In this document: positions 6,102-11,462 of the stretch, one piece after another
How the letters are laid out: each line of letters opens with the position of its first letter
Numbering within the stretch: position 1 is the stretch's first letter
Assembly: GCA_910578575.1 (NCBI GenBank)
Contig: CAJTQP010000071.1
Coordinates: 1 to 11,462 of the forward strand
Origin: an uncultured Oscillospiraceae bacterium
GTDB taxonomy: Bacteria; Bacillota; Clostridia; Oscillospirales; Oscillospiraceae
Reading direction: 5' to 3'
Length of the DNA stretch: 11,462 nucleotides
Notes under the pieces: model-generated
What the model was told of the DNA's origin: nothing
The model's input: the letters and a program-made list of their open reading frames with translations, nothing else
Databases searched by the model: none
Program-made: the position numbers and the translations under genes

Positions 6102-6578
6102 ATGAAAAAATTTCTAATAGGGGTGCTTCTCCTTTTGGCTGTGCTCTCTGGGTGTGGGCAACCGCCGGAGGCGGAAGCACTGGCGGAAGAGGGGACACTC
6201 TGCGGAACCCTGACGGCATTCAAACGGGAAGGGATTTATGTTCAGACAGAAAATAATGTGAGCTATTGTTTTGAACTTCCCTGTGGCATTGATCTGTCTG
6301 ACTTTGAAGTTGGCGACATGGTGTGCGTTTCCTACAACACAGAGCATGGCCCGGTTGCGGATCACGTTGCGGCAGTGGAAGTGGAATATGGGGCGCTCTT
6401 TTTGGTTTGCTCCGACAGCTTTACCATCAGCCTAGGGGGCGGGGCCGCTATGACGTTTGAATATGGAGAAAGCATAGATATGGATGCCTTTGAACAGGGA
6501 GAACGCCTGCGGGTGGAGTATTATGTTGACAGCTACCACACCGAAGCCATCGCAGTTTCAAGTGCGCAGGAGGACTAG
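6102..6578 (+). CDS. Lipoprotein with two short OB-like repeats, 158 aa
   Basis: MKKFLIGVLLLLAVLSGC is a lipoprotein signal with lipobox LSGC, anchored at Cys18. Repeat 1 (about 34-75) reads GTLTAFKREGIYVQTENN ... FEVGDMVCVSYN; repeat 2 (about 88-150) reads EYGALFLVCSD ... FEQGERLRVEYYVD. The strand-GD/GE-strand rhythm matches the two repeats of the neighbouring paralogues, although the sequence is further diverged and shorter. GGAG (6088-6091) sits 10 nt before the ATG. Its own promoter lies just upstream, so it need not depend on the 5485 gene. It is expected on the outer face of the membrane. No substrate or partner can be named. Confidence 0.8.
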   Translation: MKKFLIGVLLLLAVLSGCGQPPEAEALAEEGTLCGTLTAFKREGIYVQTENNVSYCFELPCGIDLSDFEVGDMVCVSYNTEHGPVADHVAAVEVEYGALFLVCSDSFTISLGGGAAMTFEYGESIDMDAFEQGERLRVEYYVDSYHTEAIAVSSAQED

Positions 6579-6593
6579 GCGCCTTCCTGCTTG

Positions 6594-6622
6594 TTGACGG
6601 TATGCGCCTGCTCTGGTATGAT
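6594..6622 (+). promoter_or_regulatory. Promoter for lipoprotein gene 6644
   Basis: TTGACG (6594-6599), a 17-nt spacer and TATGAT (6617-6622), with a TGG extended -10. It shares CTTGTTGACGG and TCTGGTATGATAA with the promoter at 6047, so promoter and gene were probably duplicated together. It overlaps the in-frame ATG at 6602, which therefore cannot start translation of this transcript. Confidence 0.78.
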
Positions 6623-6643
6623 AAAGCCAAAGGGGGGATTTCC

Positions 6644-7204
6644 ATGAAACGTAGCATTGCTTTCCTGACCCTGCTGGTGGCCTGCCTCCTGTTGGGGGCC
6701 TGCGGCGGCGACGAGCATTGTGTGACAGGGACCATTGCGGAATGCTCGGAGGACCGGGTGGCAGTTGAGGTAACACGCATGACAGACGAGAACGACACAA
6801 CGGATGTTTCGGGCACCAGGGTGACCTTCCCGCTGGCGGAAACCGACGTCCCGCCGATTGACGGGGCTGTTGTGGGGGATGTGGTGGAGGTCATTTACCG
6901 GGGGAAATTGACCCCTGCTGACAAGGGGGATCTGGATGCCCTGGGGTTCAACTTGGCAACAAAGGAGCTCAAGGCAACGCTTCAGGCCGTTGAGCCGGAC
7001 TATTTGCTGGTGAGTCCCCTGGAATCCGACCCATTAGCCCAGGAAGCCGAGATAATTCAAGTGCAAATTGATGGAGATGCTCCCCTCAAGATCCGTGGGG
7101 CAGACAAGGGTGATACACTTCTGATCCCTTACGTTCGGGAATTGGTCCCCGGTTCTCCGCCGCAAGTGGAGGCAATCGACGGGATGATCGACGTGATTGG
7201 ATAA
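6644..7204 (+). CDS. Lipoprotein with two OB-like repeats, 186 aa
   Basis: The N-terminus MKRSIAFLTLLVACLLLGAC is a clean lipoprotein signal (LGAC, anchored at Cys20). Repeat 1 (about 26-90) runs CVTGTIAECSEDRVAVEV ... VVGDVVEVIYRGKLTPAD; repeat 2 (about 105-180) runs LKATLQAVEPDYLLVSPL ... ADKGDTLLIPYVRELVPG. The pattern is that of small OB-like barrels (DUF3221-like; inference). It matches the 5485 product in both repeats and in the shared phrases PAD-G, PL-xDPLA, YVR-xxPG and PPQ-EA. The start at 6644 is set by AGGGGGG (6631-6637) and by the promoter covering the earlier ATG. It is followed at once by a terminator, so this gene is likely monocistronic from its own promoter. The function is unknown. 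Confidence 0.82.
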   Translation: MKRSIAFLTLLVACLLLGACGGDEHCVTGTIAECSEDRVAVEVTRMTDENDTTDVSGTRVTFPLAETDVPPIDGAVVGDVVEVIYRGKLTPADKGDLDALGFNLATKELKATLQAVEPDYLLVSPLESDPLAQEAEIIQVQIDGDAPLKIRGADKGDTLLIPYVRELVPGSPPQVEAIDGMIDVIG

Positions 7205-7209
7205 AATGC

Positions 7210-7243
7210 ACCCAGGGGCCGCGCTGTGTGGCCCCTGGGTTTT
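7210..7243 (+). terminator. Intrinsic terminator after lipoprotein gene 6644
   Basis: ACCCAGGGGCC (7210-7220) pairs perfectly with GGCCCCTGGGT (7230-7240) around a 9-nt loop and is followed by TTTT. An in-frame ATG at 7226 lies in its loop and is not a credible start for the next gene. Confidence 0.92.
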
Positions 7244-7273
7244 ACAATGAACACGCCCGAAAGGAGGTCCATC

Positions 7274-7735
7274 ATGAACCAATACAACCTGTTTGAACTG
7301 GCAATGGTCCTGCTGTTTGGACTGCTGGGAGGCATGCTGTTTTACGGGCGGAGGGGATTCCTGCCGGATCAGGAGGCCCGGCAGCGGGGTGTTTTCCTGG
7401 CTGGAGGAATCCTCTGCGTTGTGGTTGGCCTGCTGCGTGTGTACATGCCGCTTTCCCTCTATATCTATGGCGTCCAGACAGCGTCTTTGGGGGGAGGAAG
7501 CTGGATATGCTGCTACGGCCCCCTCTGGCCCAGTCTTTTGGTGGCGCTGCTGTCAGTGGCGGTGCTGGTGTTTGCCATGGTGCTGTGCCGCTGGAAGGAA
7601 GCGTTGCTGGCGCAGGCAGGGAGCAGAAAGGCGTACAGGATCTATCAACTGATGTGGTGGCTGTGTGTGGCGGGTTTCGGCGTGCTGTTTTCCGTGGAAA
7701 CCTATCCGATTTTACGGGAGATGTTTCCCGGTTGA
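7274..7735 (+). CDS. Four-helix integral membrane protein, 153 aa
   Basis: Hydrophobic segments at about 7-24, 39-58, 83-104 and 123-141 predict four membrane helices. Basic loops (GRRG, CRWKEA, GSRKAYR) place the loops after helices 1 and 3 inside, and a long outer loop (about 59-82, YIYGVQTASLGGGSW) is rich in Gly and aromatics. There is no recognisable transporter or enzyme motif and no family that I can name. The ATG at 7274 is chosen because AAGGAGG (7261-7267) sits 6 nt before it; longer frames begin inside the preceding terminator. No clear promoter is seen between that terminator and the start, so its expression may rely on read-through. It converges on the toxin-antitoxin patch, 24 nt beyond its stop. 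Confidence 0.8.
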   Translation: MNQYNLFELAMVLLFGLLGGMLFYGRRGFLPDQEARQRGVFLAGGILCVVVGLLRVYMPLSLYIYGVQTASLGGGSWICCYGPLWPSLLVALLSVAVLVFAMVLCRWKEALLAQAGSRKAYRIYQLMWWLCVAGFGVLFSVETYPILREMFPG

Positions 7736-7759
7736 ACGGATTCCTGGCGACGGGCTCCT

Positions 7760-7858
7760 TTACTGACTGGCATAGACCGACCGCCTATGCCCCACGGACA
7801 AAGCGAGAATTACCAGCGCATGATCTTCTATCTGGCAGATTAGGCGGTAGTCTCTACG
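7760..7858 (-). pseudogene. Truncated RelE-type toxin, C-terminal remnant
   Basis: Right after the RelB-like antitoxin gene, in the position where relE would lie, a reading frame encodes RRDYRLICQIEDHALVILAL followed by SVGHRRSVYASQ and a stop. This is the end of a RelE toxin, whose family closes with an R-YR-I--I-D strand and VGHR--VY. The first 50-60 residues that a RelE toxin should have are missing. No start codon or ribosome site remains before the fragment, and the antitoxin stop is only a few bases away. An internal deletion that removed the toxin's N-terminus is the simplest reading. The fragment lacks most of the fold and should be inactive. Confidence 0.8.
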
Positions 7859-7865
7859 CGATATA

Positions 7866-8087
7866 TCATAGGTCCAATTCCTTCCACAGCTCGGAAATGG
7901 GCCTGCTCTTCCTACCGTCTGCCACATACTCATCATAGGCTTCCTCAGCAAGGGTGATGTCAAACTCGTTCTCTATTTGCTCAAACAGCGCCCGTTTGAA
8001 TGCTTCTGCCAAAGACATGGAATGAAGCTTTGCATAGCTCTCTGCAAGTGACCGTTCTTCCTCGGTCAGTCGGATGGAAAAAGCCAT
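7866..8087 (-). CDS. RelB-type antitoxin (ribbon-helix-helix), orphaned, 73 aa
   Basis: MAFSIRLTEEERSLAESYAK is the ribbon strand plus first helix of the DUF6290/RelB-type antitoxins. Residues 25-38 (SLAEAFKRALFEQI) form the second helix and the rest is an acidic toxin-binding tail ending ISELWKELDL. The ATG at 8087 is chosen over a TTG at 8114 because AAGGGAG lies 8 nt upstream of it. In intact loci the relE toxin follows directly; here only a remnant follows. The antitoxin could still autoregulate, or neutralise related toxins elsewhere in the cell. A weak promoter overlaps the end of the upstream zinc-ribbon gene. Confidence 0.85.
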   Translation of the reverse strand: MAFSIRLTEEERSLAESYAKLHSMSLAEAFKRALFEQIENEFDITLAEEAYDEYVADGRKSRPISELWKELDL

Positions 8088-8113
8088 GAGATCAACTCCC
8101 TTCTTTTTTGCCA

Positions 8114-8142
8114 ATGCTAGTTTGCCCGTTTGGTCCCATCAA
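8114..8142 (-). promoter_or_regulatory. Candidate promoter for the relB-like gene
   Basis: Read on the - strand: TTGATG (8142-8137), 17 nt, TAGCAT (8119-8114). Each box matches consensus at 4 of 6 positions. The -35 box overlaps the stop of the upstream zinc-ribbon gene. This is a plausible but weak site. Confidence 0.35.
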
Positions 8143-8399
8143 TCAATGTCCAGCTTTTCCCCACAGTGGGGGCAGTATTCCCCGGAACCAAAGCTGCCAA
8201 ACCGCCCCAGGTGCTCTCCGCAATGGGGGCAGCGCCAGAAACGCCCCCAGATGGTGAGATCAATGACGCCCGCGACGATGGCCACCAAACCGGAGACAAG
8301 GACGACGGTATCGTAAACGGAGACACAGGCCAGCAAGGCAGCGAGTATGATGATACAGGTCAGCGCGATCTGTAGATATTTCGCAGTAGAAAGCTTCAT
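8139..8399 (-). CDS. Small membrane protein with C-terminal zinc ribbon, 86 aa
   Basis: Two hydrophobic helices (about 8-26 and 31-51) are followed by a zinc ribbon made of CPHCG (57-61) and CPHCG (76-80), with 15 residues between the two pairs and a short acidic end. The four Cys are well placed to bind one zinc ion, probably on the cytoplasmic side. The ATG at 8399 has GGAGGGG 5 nt upstream. A GTG at 8420 in the same frame would put the ribosome site inside the gene. It begins 24 nt after the toxin gene and so may be a passenger of the toxin-antitoxin transcript. Similar small proteins are often annotated only as zinc-ribbon proteins, and no function is known to me. Confidence 0.78.
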   Translation of the reverse strand: MKLSTAKYLQIALTCIIILAALLACVSVYDTVVLVSGLVAIVAGVIDLTIWGRFWRCPHCGEHLGRFGSFGSGEYCPHCGEKLDID

Positions 8400-8423
8400 C
8401 GATGCCCCTCCATTCCACACGTT

Positions 8424-8726
8424 TTAGAAAATACTGCTGCGGTCACGCCGGCCGTGTAAAAACCGGCGCAGTTCCACGTGCTCAGGGAACACCGCGTAAT
8501 AGAGTACATAGTTTTTGATTGGAACTTTCCGAATTTCTGTAGCCATTGGGCGGTCAGAACGGTAGAGTTCATGGGCATAGGGAAACTGCGCAATCTGTTG
8601 GACGGCGCGGTTAAATTCCCGTAGCAGGGTTTCTGCTGCCCCCGGTGCATCTAGGATTGTGACCAGGTATTCCAACGCCTCCATCAAATCGTTTTGTACT
8701 ACGGGCAGATAGACGATCTTATGCAC
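8424..8726 (-). CDS. RelE/ParE-family toxin, 100 aa
   Basis: The sequence fits the ParE/RelE toxin fold. An N-terminal strand and helix hold HKIVYLPVVQNDLMEALEYL. A second helix lies near ETLLREFNRAVQQIAQFP. A beta-sheet at the end carries EIRKVPIKNYVLYYAVF and VELRRFLHGRRD, the R--L-H-RRD type ending of ParE toxins. Family members block either gyrase (ParE) or translation (RelE), and the sequence alone does not decide which. The start is GTG at 8726, inside the last codons of the antitoxin gene (8-nt overlap), typical of coupled translation in toxin-antitoxin pairs. The gene appears complete. Confidence 0.87.
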   Translation of the reverse strand: MHKIVYLPVVQNDLMEALEYLVTILDAPGAAETLLREFNRAVQQIAQFPYAHELYRSDRPMATEIRKVPIKNYVLYYAVFPEHVELRRFLHGRRDRSSIF

Positions 8727-9000
8727 GGCGGTTTTCCTCTAGCTGGCGGAGCTTCTGCCATGCCGCAGCCATGACCTCCTCATGGGAGAAGCGCTCTGCC
8801 GTCTCCGCAGCCTGAATCTCCGCTTCCCGGAGCTTGTTGTAAACCTCGCTCTCATACTGCTGCGCCTCATAGCACTCCATACTCATGACAACCAATGTGC
8901 CAACGCCGTTTTGGGTGAGAAATACTGGGTGGCTCTGTACATCCTGGGTGATTTCCGCGAAGTGGTCCCGCAGGTCAGATATCGGTCGGATATTCGGCAT
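8719..9000 (-). CDS. Phd/YefM-family antitoxin, 93 aa
   Basis: MPNIRPISDLRDHFAEITQD is the N-terminal DNA-binding half typical of Phd/YefM antitoxins, followed by HPVFLTQNGVGTLVVMSMECYEA (about 24-46). The rest is a long, acidic, helical toxin-binding tail rich in Glu and Ala. The ATG at 9000 has AGGAGGGG 5 nt upstream, which rules out the much longer open frame that runs into the clpB terminator. It overlaps the toxin gene by 8 nt. The pair should repress its own promoter, which lies just upstream. Confidence 0.88.
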   Translation of the reverse strand: MPNIRPISDLRDHFAEITQDVQSHPVFLTQNGVGTLVVMSMECYEAQQYESEVYNKLREAEIQAAETAERFSHEEVMAAAWQKLRQLEENRRA

Positions 9001-9034
9001 AAACTCCCCTCCTGATAGGTTTATATTATTCACT

Positions 9035-9063
9035 ATTATATACAGAATGCAGGGAAAGGTCAA
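9035..9063 (-). promoter_or_regulatory. Promoter of the antitoxin-toxin operon
   Basis: On the - strand: TTGACC (9063-9058), a 17-nt spacer and a perfect TATAAT (9040-9035). An imperfect AT-rich dyad (about 9021-9041, TATATnAT arms) covers the -10 box and start region and could be the antitoxin's operator. Confidence 0.82.
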
Positions 9064-9080
9064 TTGGATTTCCCAGTATA

Positions 9081-9120
9081 AAAAACCGGCTGTGGGAAAA
9101 TACATCCCACAGCCGGTTTT
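9081..9120 (-). terminator. Terminator of clpB (works in both directions)
   Basis: CCGGCTGTGGGA (9086-9097) pairs with TCCCACAGCCGG (9105-9116) around a 7-nt loop, with AAAAA before and TTTT after. On the - strand this gives a run of five T's after the stem. It lies 5 nt beyond the clpB stop and insulates the toxin-antitoxin promoter. Confidence 0.93.
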
Positions 9121-9124
9121 CCAC

Positions 9125-11462
9125 TTACCGAACCACCAACTCCCCATTGACACAATCCACCGTAAGGGTGGTGCCGGGGAGGATATCCTCCGCAATGAGC
9201 TTCCGCCCCACCAAGGTCTCCACACTGTGCTGCAAGAAGCGGCGCAGGGGCCGGGCGCCGTAGAGGGGGTCGTAGCCCTGTTCCACCACGTAAGCCTTGG
9301 CGGCGGGGGTGAGGGTCAGGTGGAGCTGTTTGTCCGCCAGCCGCTTTTCCAGGCTCCCCAGGAGCAGGTCCACAATGGCGGTGATGTTCTCCCGGCTCAA
9401 GGGCTTATAGCACACCACCTCGTCCAGCCGGTTCAAGAACTCTGGCCGGAAGGTGGCCTTCAAGAGCTGGTCCACCTGGACCTTGGCCTCCGGGGAGATC
9501 TCCCCATCTGCCCCGATGCCCTCCAGAAGGAACTGGGAGCCCAGGTTGGAGGTCAAAATCAAGATGGTATTCTTAAAGTCCACCGTGCGCCCCTGGCTGT
9601 CGGTGATGCGTCCGTCGTCCAGCACCTGCAAGAGGATGTTGAACACGTCCGGGTGGGCCTTTTCGATCTCGTCAAAGAGCACCACGGAGTAGGGCTTGCG
9701 CCGCACCGCCTCGGTGAGCTGTCCCCCCTCCTCATAGCCCACATAGCCCGGCGGGGCCCCGATAAGCCGGGAGACGGAGAACTTTTCCATATACTCCGAC
9801 ATGTCAATGCGCACCAGATTGCGCTCTGAGTCGAACAGCGCCTCCGCCAACGTCTTGGCCAGCTCCGTCTTGCCCACACCGGTGGGCCCCAGGAAGAGGA
9901 AGGAGCCAATGGGCTTGTCTGGGTCCGCGATGCCGGCCCGGCTGCGCAAAATGGCCTCGCTCACCAGCCGCACCGCCTCCTCTTGCCCCACCACCCGCTG
10001 GTGGAGGATGTCCTCCAGGTGGAGCAGCTTCTCCCGCTCCCCCTCCATCAGCCGGGCCACGGGGATGCCCGTCCAGCGCTCGATGATCCGGGCGATCTCC
10101 TCCTCCGTCACCTTGTCCCGGAGAAGAGATGCCGCCTTGCGTCCCGCCGCCGCCTGCTCCTCCGCCTCCAGCGCCCGGCGCAGGTCGGGGATGGTTCCGT
10201 ATTGCAGCTCTGCCGCCCGGTTCAGATCATATTCCCGCTGGGCCTGCTCCAGGGCAGCGTTGGCGGCCTCCAGCTCCGTGCGCAGCTTTTGGACCTTCCC
10301 AATGGCCTCCTTCTCGTTGTCCCACTGGGCCTTCTTGGCATTGAACGCCTCCCGCATGTCCGAGAGCTCCTTTTGGATCTCCGCCAAGTGCTCCTGGGAC
10401 AGCGGGTCCGTCTCCTTCTTCAACGCCGCCTCCTCGATCTCATGCTGGATGATCCGCCGCTGGATCACATCCAGCTCCGTGGGCATGGAGTCGATCTCCG
10501 TGCGGATCAGGGCGCAGGCCTCGTCGATGAGGTCGATGGCCTTGTCCGGCAAAAAGCGGTCGGTGATATAGCGGTTGGACAGGGTGGCAGCGGCAATGAT
10601 GGCCCCATCCTGGATCTTCACCCCGTGGAACACCTCATAGCGCTCCTTTAACCCCCGGAGGATGGCTACGGTATCCTCCACCGTGGGCTCGTTCACCTGC
10701 ACCGGCTGGAACCGCCGCTCCAGTGCCGCGTCCTTTTCAATATACTGCCGGTATTCATTCAACGTGGTGGCCCCAATGCAGTGGAGCTCCCCGCGGGCCA
10801 GCATGGGTTTCAACAGATTCCCCGCGTCCATGGCCCCCTCGGTTTTCCCCGCCCCCACAATGGTGTGGAGCTCATCAATGAACAGCAGGATGCGCCCCTC
10901 CGAGCGCTTCACCTCGTTGAGCACCGCCTTCAAGCGCTCCTCAAACTCCCCCCGGTACTTGGCCCCTGCCACTAGGGCCCCCATATCCAGGGCGAAAATG
11001 GTCTTGTCTTTCAGGGAGGCGGGTACGTCCCCCTTGACGATCCGCTGGGCCAGCCCCTCGGCAATGGCTGTCTTGCCCACTCCCGGCTCCCCAATGAGCA
11101 CCGGGTTGTTCTTCGACTTCCGGGAGAGGATCCGTATCACATTCCGAATCTCATCGTCCCGCCCAATCACTGGGTCCAGCTTGTTGGACCGGGCCCGCTC
11201 CACCAGGTCCGAGCCGTACTTCTTCAAGGCATTGTAGGTCTCCTCCGGGTTGTCCGAGGTCACCCGCTGGCTACCCCGAACCGCTGCCAGGGCCTGCAAC
11301 ACCTTCTCCCTGGTGATCTGATACTGGGAGAACAGCCCCGCCAGCTCCCGCCCGGCGGCGTCCAGCAGCCCCAGGAAGAGATGCTCCACGGAGATGAACT
11401 CGTCCTTCATCTCCACCGACGCCTGCTCCGCCCGGTTCAGGGCCTTGTCCGTTTCCGACGAG
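9125..11462 (-). CDS. clpB: ATP-dependent chaperone ClpB, N-terminus outside window
   Basis: This is the Hsp100 disaggregase ClpB, which pulls polypeptides out of aggregates together with DnaK. The visible 778 residues begin inside the Clp N domain (SSETDKALNRAEQ...MKDEFISVEHLFLGL); roughly 80 residues are missing beyond the edge. NBD1: Walker A GEPGVGKT (visible residues 124-131), pore loop KYRG, Walker B LLFIDE (192-197), ALERRF arginine finger. A coiled-coil middle domain (about 340-465) is present, which separates ClpB from ClpA and ClpX. NBD2: Walker A GPTGVGKT (525-532), pore loop GYVG, Walker B VVLFDE (593-598), then GARPLRR of the C-terminal domain. All key residues look intact. The frame stays open to the window edge, so the ATG/GTG near 11410 is internal and not the start. 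Regulation (CtsR or HrcA sites) would lie outside the window. Confidence 0.98.
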   Translation of the reverse strand, partial: SSETDKALNRAEQASVEMKDEFISVEHLFLGLLDAAGRELAGLFSQYQITREKVLQALAAVRGSQRVTSDNPEETYNALKKYGSDLVERARSNKLDPVIGRDDEIRNVIRILSRKSKNNPVLIGEPGVGKTAIAEGLAQRIVKGDVPASLKDKTIFALDMGALVAGAKYRGEFEERLKAVLNEVKRSEGRILLFIDELHTIVGAGKTEGAMDAGNLLKPMLARGELHCIGATTLNEYRQYIEKDAALERRFQPVQVNEPTVEDTVAILRGLKERYEVFHGVKIQDGAIIAAATLSNRYITDRFLPDKAIDLIDEACALIRTEIDSMPTELDVIQRRIIQHEIEEAALKKETDPLSQEHLAEIQKELSDMREAFNAKKAQWDNEKEAIGKVQKLRTELEAANAALEQAQREYDLNRAAELQYGTIPDLRRALEAEEQAAAGRKAASLLRDKVTEEEIARIIERWTGIPVARLMEGEREKLLHLEDILHQRVVGQEEAVRLVSEAILRSRAGIADPDKPIGSFLFLGPTGVGKTELAKTLAEALFDSERNLVRIDMSEYMEKFSVSRLIGAPPGYVGYEEGGQLTEAVRRKPYSVVLFDEIEKAHPDVFNILLQVLDDGRITDSQGRTVDFKNTILILTSNLGSQFLLEGIGADGEISPEAKVQVDQLLKATFRPEFLNRLDEVVCYKPLSRENITAIVDLLLGSLEKRLADKQLHLTLTPAAKAYVVEQGYDPLYGARPLRRFLQHSVETLVGRKLIAEDILPGTTLTVDCVNGELVVR

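Noticed and set aside
7769..7791. GGCATAG/CTATGCC hairpin between converging genes, as a possible terminator.
   Set aside because: It has no T-run and lies inside the relE remnant, so it is more likely incidental coding sequence.
9001..9225. N-terminal extension of the Phd/YefM antitoxin frame by 75 codons.
   Set aside because: It would cross the operon promoter and the clpB terminator and enter clpB. AGGAGGGG and the family's N-terminus fix the start at 9000.
1..11462. Search for CRISPR arrays, tRNA and rRNA genes.
   Set aside because: I saw no regularly spaced direct repeats, tRNA cloverleaf with its TTCGA-type arm, or rRNA-like segments when reading both strands.

Overview
The window looks like chromosome from a Gram-positive, anaerobic-type Firmicute. 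I would guess class Clostridia, Oscillospirales-like, but this is inference from style and not from a marker gene. The signs are strong AGGAGG-type ribosome sites, sigma-A promoters with 17-18 nt spacers, lipobox signal peptides, sturdy intrinsic terminators, and high GC in the housekeeping genes with a clear GC dip in the middle.

Layout. (1) Positions 1-763: the end of one universal stress protein gene, then a second complete paralogue, each closed by a hairpin. (2) Positions 771-4470: an accessory block on the + strand. It starts with a 92-nt conserved upstream element and an ATGTAAAC inverted repeat. Then come a membrane-anchored Xre-type regulator, a small secreted beta-rich protein, a likely transposon-derived scar, a large AT-richer secreted protein with three similar beta-rich segments, and an intracellular protein of unknown function whose 5' coding end holds a perfect 30-nt palindrome. 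A terminator ends the block. (3) Positions 4569-7735: a run of envelope genes. These are one unrelated lipoprotein, three related proteins built from two OB-like (DUF3221-like) repeats, and a four-helix membrane protein. Three of the lipoprotein genes have their own near-consensus promoter with a very short leader. The first OB-like gene is preceded by a second copy of the 92-nt element. (4) Positions 7760-9063, - strand: a toxin-antitoxin patch. A Phd/YefM antitoxin and RelE/ParE toxin pair is followed by a small zinc-ribbon membrane protein, then a RelB-type antitoxin whose RelE toxin is reduced to its last ~33 codons. (5) Positions 9082-11462, - strand: clpB, complete at its C-terminus and running off the window at its N-terminus.

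How they may work together: the tethered regulator, the secreted beta-rich proteins and the lipoproteins suggest a cell-surface module controlled from the membrane. The shared 92-nt element hints that its two halves are co-regulated. None of the accessory proteins has a function I can name with confidence. The most interesting points are the repeated promoter element, the operator-like palindrome at the regulator gene, the palindrome inside the 3326 gene, the paralogue that has lost its lipobox, and the decayed relBE locus.
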